From Planctomycetota bacterium (GTDB lineage Bacteria; Planctomycetota; PLA2): DNA of 64,000 bases. Location: contig JAJFFH010000029.1 in assembly GCA_021776735.1 (NCBI GenBank), forward strand, positions 1 through 64,000. The letters run 5' to 3'. The position numbers and the translations under genes are program-made. Positions 43,735 to 51,927 of this stretch are shown in pieces. Within the stretch, counting starts at the first letter, position 1; every line of letters begins with the position of its first letter. The notes below the pieces were generated by a model. It saw only the letters and a list, made by a program, of their open reading frames with translations. It had not been told where the DNA came from and did not search any database.

Positions 43735-45298
43735 GCGCAAACCCCACAACAAAGCGCGCCGTCGGTTCATAGCGAACCGAGCCGCCCATGCCGCCCATCA
43801 GGTCGCGCACCAAGGCCAAGCCCATGCCGGTGCCGGGGACCGCAGCGGCGATCGCCGCTTTGCCGCGCGCGTAACGACGAAAGAGCGCCGGTCGATCTTC
43901 GTTCGTCACACCGCAGCCATCGTCCTCGATCGTGAGCTCGCCGTTTGCCCACGCAATGCGGATCGCGGTCCCGGGTTCGGTGAATTTGCCCGCGTTGTCG
44001 AGCAGGTTCGCGAGCACCCTTGCGAGAGCGGTACGATCCGCCGGCGCGCGTGCGGCTCCCGGAACAGACACATGAAGGTCGCTGCGACGCTCCGGGTGCA
44101 CGGCCAAGAAGTCGCAGACCGCCTCGTCGACGAGCGCGGCCACGTCGACCGCTCCCACGTCGAACAGCCGCGTGCCCCGTTCCAGACGCGACAGGTCGAG
44201 CAGATTGGCCAGCAGGTTGGACAGCCGCGCAGCCTCGCGGGCCACGACATCGATCGACTTGTCACGGCGCACGTCCGGCACGCGGCGGCTGGACAAGAGC
44301 TCGGCGTGCAGCCGCACGGCCGCGAGCGGTGTCCGCAGGTCGTGGGCCAACTCGTTGAGCAGACGCGCACGCGCCTCGGCGGCGCGCCGGCGGCGGCGCA
44401 GCTCGAACGCCAGCGCAATCGGCAAGACAAGGTAGGCGGCAAACAACGCCAGCGCGGGGCCGACCCAACGGCGCACGACAGGCACGGCCCACCACCGGTC
44501 GCCATGCACGGACTCGATCGACCACGGCCCGGCCAGCGGCGCTTCGAGATGCCCGATCCAGAGCGCGCCGGAACGGGAGCCGAAGTGAAGTCGAAACCGA
44601 CCGTCGGTCGAGGTGCCCACAGGCAAGGACGGTGGCGCACGAAGATGCAGAATCAGGGGGGCGCGGGGGCGGATGGGGACCGAGAGGTTGCCGTGGCGAC
44701 CCGGGGCCAGCCCCTCGGGGTTTTCGTTGTCGGGAAGCGCGCGTACCGCTTCCAGGAACGGCAGCACGTCGGTCCAGCCGCCGCGGCGTGCGAGGTACAG
44801 CTTGGTGCCCGCGGGCAACGGCGCGGTGCGCAGGCGCTTGCGGTCGAGACGCGCGCGCAGTTCGACAAACGCCTGGGCTGCTGCCGGTCGCTCCGCGCGG
44901 CCCGTCTCGGCGGCCAGCCGATTCCGGACAAGATGGTCGAGACGAAACGCCGCAGGATAACGGCGCGCAAACGTCCACGGCTCGCGCCCGAGTTCCCCTG
45001 ACCCCGCACCCCCTGACCCACCCGATGCTCTCGCCTCCCCCGAGGGTTCGACCAGATAAGCGCGTCCGGCGATCGTGATTGGGATTGCGTGCGGACCCGC
45101 GCGGTCGCTCTTGTCGAATGCCGCGCGGGCGGCGGCGGCGAGTTCCGGGGACTTGTCGAACCACGCCGCCGCGCCGCCGACCTGCATGCGGTCGAGCGCA
45201 TCGTGGTGAACGGCTCGCGCCCAAGCGGCGAGAACGCCGGCCGCGACGAGCGGCAACAGGAACAGCGGGACGAGCAGCGCCGCGGCAGACCAACGCAC
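43727..45298 (-). CDS. sensor histidine kinase
   Basis: 523 residues. N-terminal membrane helix (AALLVPLFLLPLVAAGVLAAW), a periplasmic region of about 240 residues with a Gly/Ser-rich linker and a G-rich 13-mer, and a second helix (ALALFAAYLVLPIALAFEL). Then come the H-box NELAHDLRTPLAAVRLH, N-box LANLLDNAGKF, G1 DDGCG and G2 GTGMGLALV. It is upstream of and overlaps its response regulator. Signal unknown. Start is GTG with TACGCT 7 nt before it. Confidence 0.93.
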   Translation of the reverse strand: MRWSAAALLVPLFLLPLVAAGVLAAWARAVHHDALDRMQVGGAAAWFDKSPELAAAARAAFDKSDRAGPHAIPITIAGRAYLVEPSGEARASGGSGGAGSGELGREPWTFARRYPAAFRLDHLVRNRLAAETGRAERPAAAQAFVELRARLDRKRLRTAPLPAGTKLYLARRGGWTDVLPFLEAVRALPDNENPEGLAPGRHGNLSVPIRPRAPLILHLRAPPSLPVGTSTDGRFRLHFGSRSGALWIGHLEAPLAGPWSIESVHGDRWWAVPVVRRWVGPALALFAAYLVLPIALAFELRRRRRAAEARARLLNELAHDLRTPLAAVRLHAELLSSRRVPDVRRDKSIDVVAREAARLSNLLANLLDLSRLERGTRLFDVGAVDVAALVDEAVCDFLAVHPERRSDLHVSVPGAARAPADRTALARVLANLLDNAGKFTEPGTAIRIAWANGELTIEDDGCGVTNEDRPALFRRYARGKAAIAAAVPGTGMGLALVRDLMGGMGGSVRYEPTARFVVGFAHE

Positions 45299-45305
45299 GG
45301 GAGCC

Positions 45306-45311
45306 AGCGTA
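45306..45311 (-). promoter_or_regulatory. -10 box (TACGCT) of the two-component operon
   Basis: TACGCT ends 7 nt before the GTG at 45298, matching the leaderless pattern. Confidence 0.38.
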
Positions 45312-45332
45312 GGGCAAATCGAGCGCGCGATG

Positions 45333-46022
45333 TCAGGAAATGGTCAGCGGCGGGGTGGCGCTCTGCAGCGCGTCGAGAAACCCGGGGTAGTCCTCGAAGT
45401 GTTCGAGTACATGGCTCGCGCCGAGGCGCTGCAACCGGGCGACGTCGCCGTCCACGGCCACACCGACAAACGGCAGTCCAAGGTTGCGCGTGGCGACGAT
45501 GTCCCAGTACGCGTCGCCGACGTATACGACGCGGTCAAAGGCGGACACGCCGTAGTGTGCGGCAGCCTTCTCGACGCCCCGTTCCATCAGGCCCTCGCGG
45601 GACTCGTGGTCGTCGGCGGAGCCGATCGGGTAGTCGTCGGGGAAGCCGGCGTCGCGCAGTTTGAGCTGGCCGGGTGCCTCCCAGTTTCCGGTGGCGATGG
45701 CGACAAACCAGCCGTCGGTCGAGTCGAGGCGCCGCAGGGCGTCTCGCGCACCGCGCACGGCGCGTCCCTCCACGCTGGCCTGCCGGAGCCGGGCGACGTA
45801 CTCGTCGTGCACGGCGCGCGCCTCCTCCGCAACGGGATCACGGCCGCGGTGACGGCGAAACAGCTCGGACACGACGGCGGAGTCCGACGCGTGCGGGTAG
45901 GCACCCCAGTCGGTGTCGATCGTGACCCCCAAGTGCTTCGCGACGACGGAGACATACACGTCGTCGTAGTGGCCCGCGGTGTCCGACAGCGTGCCGTCGA
46001 TATCGAAGAGCGCGAGGTTCAC
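45333..46022 (-). CDS. HAD superfamily hydrolase
   Basis: 229 residues from GTG (VNLALFDIDGTLSDTAGH); motif 1 DIDGT, motif 2 AIATGNWE, motif 4 VYVGDAYWDIVATRNLGLPFVGV. Cap domain is helical, so a phosphoglycolate-phosphatase-like subfamily. The start overlaps the preceding phosphatase stop as GTGA, so the two phosphatases are one operon. Substrate unknown. Confidence 0.88.
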   Translation of the reverse strand: MNLALFDIDGTLSDTAGHYDDVYVSVVAKHLGVTIDTDWGAYPHASDSAVVSELFRRHRGRDPVAEEARAVHDEYVARLRQASVEGRAVRGARDALRRLDSTDGWFVAIATGNWEAPGQLKLRDAGFPDDYPIGSADDHESREGLMERGVEKAAAHYGVSAFDRVVYVGDAYWDIVATRNLGLPFVGVAVDGDVARLQRLGASHVLEHFEDYPGFLDALQSATPPLTIS

Positions 46023-46561
46023 GGGAGCTTTCTGGCCGGATCGGGCCGGTAGCCGCGCAGGTACGTCTTGACCTTGCTTCGATCGGCCCGGGTCAGGTCG
46101 AAACCGTGCTGCTCCATTTCGCGAATGGCCTGTTCCGGCGTCCATCCGTCGTACTGCATGCGGTACAGCGCCACGACGAGGCCGGTCCGATGCATGCCCG
46201 CCTGACAGTGCACGAGGATCGGCCAGTTGCTGTCGTCCTCCACGAGGTCGAAGAACGAAGCGACGGCTTCGGGCGGTGGCGCGTCCCGGCCTCCGACGCG
46301 CAGGTTGACAATCCGCGCACCGATGGCCTCCGCGCCGCGGGCCTCGTCGCGGTACCAGCTCTTGTTGGGCTGCTCGCCGCGAAGGTTGACGATCGTCTTG
46401 AGGCCGTGCAGCGTGTGCAGATTCTTGAGCGACTGTGCATCCGGCAAGGCGCCGCGGATCAGGATCGCCCGGCCATCCGGCGTTTCATCGACGACCTGGG
46501 TCGAAGTACACGCAAGGAGCAGCGGAGGCAGGGCGAGAAAAAGGAGATGGAGTTGGCGCAC
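46019..46561 (-). CDS. dual-specificity/tyrosine phosphatase lipoprotein
   Basis: 180 residues from GTG: MRQLHLLFLALPPLLLACTST, with lipobox LLLAC. The phosphatase P-loop HCQAGMHRTG (CxxxxxR) and the upstream GLKTIVNLRGE and acid loop place it with DSP/tyrosine phosphatases of the Siw14/DUF442 kind. It would act outside the cytoplasm, perhaps on inositol phosphates or phosphoproteins. TACAAT lies 6 nt before the GTG. Confidence 0.85.
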   Translation of the reverse strand: MRQLHLLFLALPPLLLACTSTQVVDETPDGRAILIRGALPDAQSLKNLHTLHGLKTIVNLRGEQPNKSWYRDEARGAEAIGARIVNLRVGGRDAPPPEAVASFFDLVEDDSNWPILVHCQAGMHRTGLVVALYRMQYDGWTPEQAIREMEQHGFDLTRADRSKVKTYLRGYRPDPARKLP

Positions 46562-46567
46562 GGAGCG

Positions 46568-46573
46568 ATTGTA
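46568..46573 (-). promoter_or_regulatory. -10 box (TACAAT) of the phosphatase pair
   Basis: TACAAT, five of six consensus positions, ends 6 nt before the GTG at 46561. Confidence 0.5.
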
Positions 46574-46614
46574 TCCGGTGTATCGATTCGAGCGCGCGAC
46601 CGGTCGCGGGCCCG

Positions 46615-48288
46615 CTACACGAGTCCGAACAACCGCCACAGGCCCGCAACCGCCGTCACGAGAACCAACAGGCCGAGCACGTCGAGCAGCGCGCCTTTTT
46701 TCAGAATCTCGCGCGCCGTGAACAGCCCGGTGTCATACGCGAGCATGGTCGGCGGGGTACCGATCACGAGCGCAAAGTCGATCGACGATGCGGCCGCCAC
46801 CATGACCGCGAGAACGACCGGCGACACGCCGAGCACCCCCGCCAGCGGGATGGCGAGCGGGACCAGGGTTGCGGCCGCGGCCGTGTTGGAGGCGACGGTG
46901 GTCATCAAGAGCGCGAACGCGGCGACGGCGGCGATGCCCCAAAACTGTGGGACATCCCGCAGCGCGCCCAGCCGGGTGATCAGCCAGTCCGCCGTACCCG
47001 ATTGGACCATCGCATCGCCGAGGGCGAGGCCGCCGCCGAACGTGAGCAGCGTGGTCCACGAGATTCGGCCGAGGTCGCCCGGCTTGAGGCGGCGCAAGAC
47101 AAACATCGACACGGCGCCGGCGAGCGCAACGATGCCCGAGCTCACGTGGTGCCACTGCTGCGTCAGCCATCCGGCCACGACGAACGCAAAAACGACCAGC
47201 ACGGTGGTCTGCTCACGCGTGAATGCGCCCAGCGCGGCCCGCTGCGACTTCGCCTCGGTGCGCATGGCCGAGAACCGTTCGCGATCGACGCGGACGCCGC
47301 TGACTTTCCAGAGATAAAACGCCATCAACGGCAAGAACAGGACGACGAGCGGCAGTCCGAAGCCGAACCACTCGACAAACGATATCTCGCGTCCTGTAAG
47401 ACCGTGCACGAAACGGATCGCAAGCTGGTTCGCCGGCGTACCGATCGCGCTGCCGACGCCGCCGATCGTCGCGGCGTAGGCGATGCCTAAAATCGCCGCT
47501 TTGCGGTACGCGACGCTCTGCAGCGGCGCGGTGACGGCCAGGGCCACCGGAATGAGCACCGTGACCGCCGCGGTGTTCGACATCCACATCGACAAGAACG
47601 CGGAGACCCCGATCAGCGCGAGGTACAGCCGCACGGGGCTCGTTCCCAGCTTGGCCACGATCGTGACGGCCGCCCAGTGGTCCAACGCGACACGCCGCAT
47701 CGCCTCGGCCATCAGGAATCCGGCAAAAAACAGGACGATGATCGGATCGAAGAACGGCGCGAGCGATGCCGGAGCCGACGCGACGCCTGAAACCGCCAGG
47801 ACAACCGGAATGGCGAGCGAGGTAACAAACAGCGGCACGACCTCGAGGATCCAGAACACGATCACAAACCCGAGCAACGCAAGCACGACCGCAACCCGAA
47901 CCGGCGGCCGCCTGACAGCGACGGCACGGTCCGGACCGACGGACAAGACCGGTATGTCTTCCGATCCCGAACCCGATCCCGACTCCGAACCCGACCCCGA
48001 CCCCGCCAGAACAAGACGCACACGCAAACCCGACGTGTCCCATTCCTCCGCGACCGCCCCGGCCGCGTCGCGGCGCATGATCTCCACGCGCACGGGCGAA
48101 TCGACGGGGATACCCCCGGGCAAGACGACTTCGAAGCTACGCCGTGTCGTGGCCGGGAACGTGCGCGGCGTCGTGTCGCCGAGCGTGACCGGCGCTTCGA
48201 GCAGGATCGTATCGCCCGCAGCCACGACGAGGCGTCCCGGACCGGTTGGCCACGCCCCCGGCGCAACCGTCGCCAGTACGATCGCCAA
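46615..48288 (-). CDS. SLC13/DASS-type anion transporter with N-terminal domain
   Basis: 557 residues from TTG. About eleven membrane helices with the two DASS half motifs MWMSNTAAVTVLIPVAL and TTVASNTAAAATLVPLAI, plus GSAIGTPANQLAI. It should import dicarboxylates, sulfate or a related anion using Na+. Unusually, about 110 residues precede the first helix: a beta domain and a Gly/Ser/Glu low-complexity linker (GSGSGSESGSGSGSED) encoded by a hexamer-like repeat. The reading frame stays open upstream and would add a membrane helix (NWFALALAAALAIVLA), so the true start may be earlier or non-standard. Confidence 0.82.
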   Translation of the reverse strand: MAIVLATVAPGAWPTGPGRLVVAAGDTILLEAPVTLGDTTPRTFPATTRRSFEVVLPGGIPVDSPVRVEIMRRDAAGAVAEEWDTSGLRVRLVLAGSGSGSESGSGSGSEDIPVLSVGPDRAVAVRRPPVRVAVVLALLGFVIVFWILEVVPLFVTSLAIPVVLAVSGVASAPASLAPFFDPIIVLFFAGFLMAEAMRRVALDHWAAVTIVAKLGTSPVRLYLALIGVSAFLSMWMSNTAAVTVLIPVALAVTAPLQSVAYRKAAILGIAYAATIGGVGSAIGTPANQLAIRFVHGLTGREISFVEWFGFGLPLVVLFLPLMAFYLWKVSGVRVDRERFSAMRTEAKSQRAALGAFTREQTTVLVVFAFVVAGWLTQQWHHVSSGIVALAGAVSMFVLRRLKPGDLGRISWTTLLTFGGGLALGDAMVQSGTADWLITRLGALRDVPQFWGIAAVAAFALLMTTVASNTAAAATLVPLAIPLAGVLGVSPVVLAVMVAAASSIDFALVIGTPPTMLAYDTGLFTAREILKKGALLDVLGLLVLVTAVAGLWRLFGLV

Positions 48289-48898
48289 CGCTGCCGCCAG
48301 CGCGAGTGCGAACCAGTTCCTCGTACGAATGCGCCCGATTGTCCCGCCGGGCCAAGAACGGCAGCCCGATCGCGGCTATCGCGCCGGCTGCGGCGCCCGC
48401 CACATGCGCTCTGGTCGCCACGATGACGTCCGGAGGCAGAGTGTCCGCCAGTAACGCGGCCCCCGCCCCCCCCCGTACGGTTTCTGCCGCGAGTTTTCCG
48501 ACCAGCAGCGCCAGCAGTGTCCATGCCGTTCGCGGCTGTGTCCGACCAAGGACGACCGCCGCCGCGGCAAATACCGCCGTCCCGACTCCGGAGCTGCCGC
48601 GAAAGATGTCGATGCTCCCGGGGCCGGCTGCGTGCACGGCGCATCCGACCGCGAGCAGCCCGGCGACGATCGTGGCCGCCGCGACACGAGGCGCCCGCCA
48701 TTCCAGCCACAGGCCCGCGAGGGCCAGGACGCCGAGGTCGGCGCACGTCATCTGCGGCGTCCAGTGGACCAGTTGACCGGTCAGCACGCGCCATGTCTGG
48801 CCGGCGTCGACGGCAGCTCGCTCGTACTGGAGTGCGGGCGCCAGACCCGGGGTACTCGACGCAAGCCAGGCGACCGCCACCAAGAAGAGTGTCGTCAC
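48137..48898 (-). CDS. rhombosortase-like intramembrane serine protease
   Basis: About 253 residues from GTG (VTTLFLVAVAWLASSTPG), overlapping the lipoprotein stop as GTGA. Six helices; WRVLTGQLVHWTPQMTCADLGVLALAG is typical of rhombosortases, the catalytic serine is in RGSSGVGTAVF and the histidine in RAHVAGAAAG. Rhombosortases cleave GlyGly-CTERM tails, and the gene just upstream encodes such a tail. The last 60 residues (after FLARRDN) are Arg/Gly-rich and overlap the transporter's 5' region, so they may be non-native or reflect a frameshift. Confidence 0.8.
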   Translation of the reverse strand: MTTLFLVAVAWLASSTPGLAPALQYERAAVDAGQTWRVLTGQLVHWTPQMTCADLGVLALAGLWLEWRAPRVAAATIVAGLLAVGCAVHAAGPGSIDIFRGSSGVGTAVFAAAAVVLGRTQPRTAWTLLALLVGKLAAETVRGGAGAALLADTLPPDVIVATRAHVAGAAAGAIAAIGLPFLARRDNRAHSYEELVRTRAGGSVGDRTGDGCAGGVANRSGTPRRGCGRYDPARSAGHARRHDAAHVPGHDTA

Positions 48899-49761
48899 GA
48901 TAGGCGCCGGTTCCGGCGGCGGCGGCCCGCCCACGCGAGAATTCCCGCGAGCAGCAGAGGCATTGCGCCCGAAAACGCGCCCCCCGCCTTGACCGATTTG
49001 CCCTGGTCGTCCACGAAGCTGATCCCCGGTGTGCCGCGACCCCGCACTGTGCCGGTGTCCGCCTGGCGCGCAAACCCTCCGAGCGCGCCATCGATGCTCT
49101 TGATGAGCTCGTCGGTCGCGTGGTTGAAGCCCTCGTCGCTGGCCTCGCGCCGTTCGCGTTCGAGGGTGACCGGCGTCGACCACTCCCGCCCGTCGCTGCT
49201 CCCCGCCGCATGAAAGAGAAGCACGCGGGATGAGACATCGTAGACCACGGCCTCGAGCAGCGTATGTGTTTCACTGCGCTCGGCCGGAATGAAGTACGCA
49301 CCGATCAGCGTCCAGTACGCCAGCGACGCCGTCGTCGTCTCGCTGACCTGCACCTGGTCGTACGAGACCAGCACAAAGACATCGAAACCGAACGCCTTGG
49401 CCACGCGGTCCACGTTTTGAAAGCCACCGCCGGGGTTCAGGTAGCTGGCCGGAACCACCTCGACCGTGCCGATGAGCCGCTGGCTGCGAAACGACGCCGC
49501 GACCCGCTCGAGGAGTTCGTGCCGCACCGAGGCGCTGAGCGCGCGGTACTGCTGTTTCGGCGGCGGTGCGAACGCGATCCCCACGCGAGCAGGCAATCGC
49601 AGGCGAACGTCCTGCGCGGGCGTCGCGGGCGGCGCCTCTTGGGGATACAGAAAGTCCAGCGTGCTGCTGCGCATCTGGCGCTGCCCGGTGGACATGCACC
49701 CGGCGCCCACGAAAACGATCGCACACGCAGCCAGACGAAGAGAAGAAGAGAGACGATTCAC
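48895..49761 (-). CDS. lipoprotein with GlyGly-CTERM tail (rhombosortase substrate)
   Basis: 288 residues from GTG with an excellent AGGAGG 7 nt before it. Signal peptide ends VFVGAGC (lipobox). The body (RVGIAFAPPPKQQYRALSASVRHELLERVAASFRSQ, FGFDVFVLVSYDQVQ, EAVVYDVSSRVLLFHAAGSSDG) matches what I know of rhombotarget lipoproteins. The C-terminus is GGAFSGAMPLLLAGILAWAGRRRRNRR, a Gly-Gly motif, hydrophobic helix and basic end. It sits next to the rhombosortase gene, so it is its dedicated substrate by inference. Confidence 0.83.
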   Translation of the reverse strand: MNRLSSSLRLAACAIVFVGAGCMSTGQRQMRSSTLDFLYPQEAPPATPAQDVRLRLPARVGIAFAPPPKQQYRALSASVRHELLERVAASFRSQRLIGTVEVVPASYLNPGGGFQNVDRVAKAFGFDVFVLVSYDQVQVSETTTASLAYWTLIGAYFIPAERSETHTLLEAVVYDVSSRVLLFHAAGSSDGREWSTPVTLERERREASDEGFNHATDELIKSIDGALGGFARQADTGTVRGRGTPGISFVDDQGKSVKAGGAFSGAMPLLLAGILAWAGRRRRNRRLS

Positions 49762-49933
49762 GAGATACCTCCTGGGGTGCCGAACAGGGCACACGAAAAC
49801 GGTATCCCGCGAGAAGTGGGCGTCGCCGCACTTGCGCAAAGCGCATCAATAACCAGGGCTATTCGATCAGCGAGAAGCCAGGCGAACGTAAGCAGACGGA
49901 CGGCGATGCCATGCGGCAGAGCCGCTGGCCAAG

Positions 49934-49953
49934 AAAACCCGCGGCGGGTTTTT
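49934..49953. terminator. bidirectional intrinsic terminator
   Basis: AAAACCCG, loop CGG, CGGGTTTT followed by T: a perfect 8-bp stem with A and T tracts on both sides. It lies directly at the end of the leftward GNAT gene. Confidence 0.8.
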
Positions 49954-50440
49954 AGTCCGTACCCGCGTTGACGCGCTTGATCGCCTCCATCGCAAAGTGG
50001 GTCTCGGTCTCGGACACGACGCGGAACCCGAGGCGTTCGTATAGCCGCCGGGCCGGATTGCGCTTCATCACACGCAGGCGCACGGAGCGCCCCTCGGCAT
50101 GCGTCTCGGCGAGGAGGCGCCGGACAATGACCGTACCGATGCCACGGCGCTGGGCCTCCGGCAAGAGGTACAGGCGCACAAGCTCGTCGGCCGCGGGATG
50201 CAGCCGAACCCACCGGCACCCGATCGGGCGCCCATCCAACTCGATGACCTCGTGGGTCGTCGGATCGGTCGAAGACAAGAACAGATCACGCTGGCGCTGC
50301 GCGTCCCAAGCGCCCCACGTCGCCTCGACATGGGCCCGCATCGCGGCGTGATGCACCCGGCACAAGAACTCCAGATCGGCATTGGTGGCCGGACGCAATC
50401 GGACCGCGCGCGGATCAACCGGTCGGGCGCTGTCGGACAT
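49952..50440 (-). CDS. GNAT family N-acetyltransferase
   Basis: 162 residues beginning MSDSARPVDPRAVRLRPATNADLEFL. The acetyl-CoA loop LYLLPEAQRRGIGTVIVRRLL and C-terminal NPARRLYERLGFRVVSET are standard GNAT motifs. Substrate unknown. TATACT lies 6 nt before the ATG, and an intrinsic terminator touches the stop, so it is a single-gene unit. Confidence 0.9.
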   Translation of the reverse strand: MSDSARPVDPRAVRLRPATNADLEFLCRVHHAAMRAHVEATWGAWDAQRQRDLFLSSTDPTTHEVIELDGRPIGCRWVRLHPAADELVRLYLLPEAQRRGIGTVIVRRLLAETHAEGRSVRLRVMKRNPARRLYERLGFRVVSETETHFAMEAIKRVNAGTD

Positions 50441-50446
50441 CCCGCC

Positions 50447-50452
50447 AGTATA
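50447..50452 (-). promoter_or_regulatory. -10 box (TATACT) of the GNAT gene
   Basis: TATACT ends 6 nt before the ATG at 50440, a strong leaderless promoter candidate. Confidence 0.5.
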
Positions 50453-50495
50453 GGACCGCCACGACCGCGCAAGCGCGCACGTCGGTTGGCAGTCA

Positions 50496-50501
50496 TACAA
50501 T
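50496..50501 (+). promoter_or_regulatory. -10 box (TACAAT) for the PD40 gene
   Basis: TACAAT is 25 nt before the ATG at 50527, so a leader of about 19 nt is expected; GGAGG lies at its beginning. It is divergent from the GNAT promoter 43 bp away. Confidence 0.4.
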
Positions 50502-50523
50502 CGACGGAGGTAGCTCATCCCGG

Positions 50524-50553
50524 CTCATGCTCATACTCATACTCATACTCATA
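50524..50553 (+). repeat. hexanucleotide tandem repeat (CTCATA) in a signal sequence
   Basis: One CTCATG and four CTCATA units run through the start of the PD40 gene. They contain its ATG and encode LILILILI. Because the unit is two codons, slippage would lengthen or shorten the hydrophobic stretch without breaking the frame. Confidence 0.75.
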
Positions 50554-51927
50554 TGGGCCGGGCCGCGGCGAAGCCGCAAGCCGGCCGGATTAGCAAGAGC
50601 CCGCGCAGCGGTCTTTTGCATGGTCTGCTGCGGCGTTGTCGCAGCGGAGACGAAAGAAGAAAAACTCGCCACCATTCCGAAGGACCTGGCCCTGGAAGGG
50701 ACCGCGGTCACCGGGCCCGACGGCAAGACCTATCGGAGCCGCTGCGAGCCCGTGTTTACGCTCGACCGGCGCCGCGTCGCATACCTGGCGTTTCGCGGCG
50801 GCCGATCGGTGCCGGTCATCGGTGACAAGGCCGGCCCGTCCTATCTGTTCGCCGCACCGCCGGCCGCATCAGCGACGCGCTTTGCTTTTCGGTTGGGCAA
50901 GCGGCTCTCAGACCGCGTCGAACGCTGGTGGGTGCGGATCGACGACACGCTCCTGCCGCCCGAGGATTGGATCGGAATGCCGGCCCTGAGTACGGACGGC
51001 GAGCAGGCGGCTTATTGGACACAACCCGGCGCAAGCATCGTGGCGGACGGCTCGTACGCGCGCAAGAGCATGGTCTTGGTCGTCGCCCGGCGCGCCGCCG
51101 GCAAATGGCAACTCCGACGCAGCCAGACGTACGAGGACGCCGAAGCACTCACCGCGCCGGTGTTTTCAGCCGACGGAGCCAAGGTTGCGACCGTGGTCCG
51201 CAAGGATGGGCGCGCCTATGTGCTCGTCCTCGGCGGGCGCAAGCAAAAGGAGCGCCTGGTCGGCGAGGGCCATTCGATGATCGGTGATCCCGTGTTCGCG
51301 CCACGCGGCAAGAGCGTCGCGTTCACGGCGACGGTCGGCAACGCGCCGCCGGGCATGCCGGGCTCGCGCAGTGTCGTCGTCTGGGGCAAGAAGACGCTCG
51401 GCGAAAAGCTCGGTAGCGCCGGATGCGCTGTCATCGGCCCGCGCGGCCGCGCGATCGCCTTCAAGATCCAGCGCGATGGGCGGATGGACGTGGCCACCGG
51501 CAAGGACAAGAACCTGAAGCCCGCGTTCGACTTCGTCACGACGCCGGTGTTCTCGCCGGACGGAAAACGCATCGCCTTCATCGGCAACACGGGCGGCAGC
51601 ATGGTCGGGGCGTTCGCCCTGAAGCGCGGTAGCGACCGGCAGGTGGCGGGCGGTCAATTCCACCTGGTCGTCCGCAGCGCGCGCGGGCGCAAGCGAACCC
51701 GCGGCCCGGCCCACGACGCGGCCCGCCACGCCACTTTTTCGGCCGACGGGCGGCGCGTGGCCTATGGCGCCCGCGAGGCAGGCCGCTGGCGCATCGTGGC
51801 CGGAGCCGCCCAGAGCCCGGCCTACGACGACGTGGGACCGCCCCGGTGGGACGGCAAGGCGGTGATCTTCGGCGCCCGCCGCGACCGTGTTCTCTACCGG
51901 GTCGTCTGGACCCCGGCCAAGGGATGA
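50527..51927 (+). CDS. secreted WD40-like (PD40/TolB-type) beta-propeller
   Basis: 466 residues. The N-terminus MLILILILIW comes from a hexamer repeat; a second hydrophobic stretch (ARAAVFCMVCCGVVAAE) looks like the cleavable signal. PD40-like blades recur: PVFTLDRRRVAYLAFRGG, PVFSADGAKVATVVRKDGR, PVFAPRGKSVAFTATVG, PVFSPDGKRIAFIGNTGG, ATFSADGRRVAYGAREAG. Binding scaffold or sensor; no enzymatic motif. Followed by an inverted pair of 12-mers. Confidence 0.78.
   Translation: MLILILILIWAGPRRSRKPAGLARARAAVFCMVCCGVVAAETKEEKLATIPKDLALEGTAVTGPDGKTYRSRCEPVFTLDRRRVAYLAFRGGRSVPVIGDKAGPSYLFAAPPAASATRFAFRLGKRLSDRVERWWVRIDDTLLPPEDWIGMPALSTDGEQAAYWTQPGASIVADGSYARKSMVLVVARRAAGKWQLRRSQTYEDAEALTAPVFSADGAKVATVVRKDGRAYVLVLGGRKQKERLVGEGHSMIGDPVFAPRGKSVAFTATVGNAPPGMPGSRSVVVWGKKTLGEKLGSAGCAVIGPRGRAIAFKIQRDGRMDVATGKDKNLKPAFDFVTTPVFSPDGKRIAFIGNTGGSMVGAFALKRGSDRQVAGGQFHLVVRSARGRKRTRGPAHDAARHATFSADGRRVAYGAREAGRWRIVAGAAQSPAYDDVGPPRWDGKAVIFGARRDRVLYRVVWTPAKG

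Larger units (their letters stand above)
11141..44669 (+). repeat. G-rich 13-mer GGGGGCGCGGGGG, seven copies, all on +
   Basis: Copies at 11141-11153, 15679-15691, 23996-24008, 28133-28145, 30287-30299, 40066-40078 and 44657-44669. Most continue with C, and several begin CAGGG. Every copy reads G-rich on + although host genes point both ways (two copies are in leftward genes, four in rightward genes, one is intergenic). I noticed no CCCCCGCGCCCCC on +. My rough expectation is about 0.1 copy over both strands. Confidence 0.8.

Noticed and set aside
47950..48010. CCCGAT/CCCGAA hexamer-like run as a regulatory repeat
   Set aside because: It encodes the Gly/Ser/Glu linker of the transporter and is adequately explained as low-complexity coding sequence.
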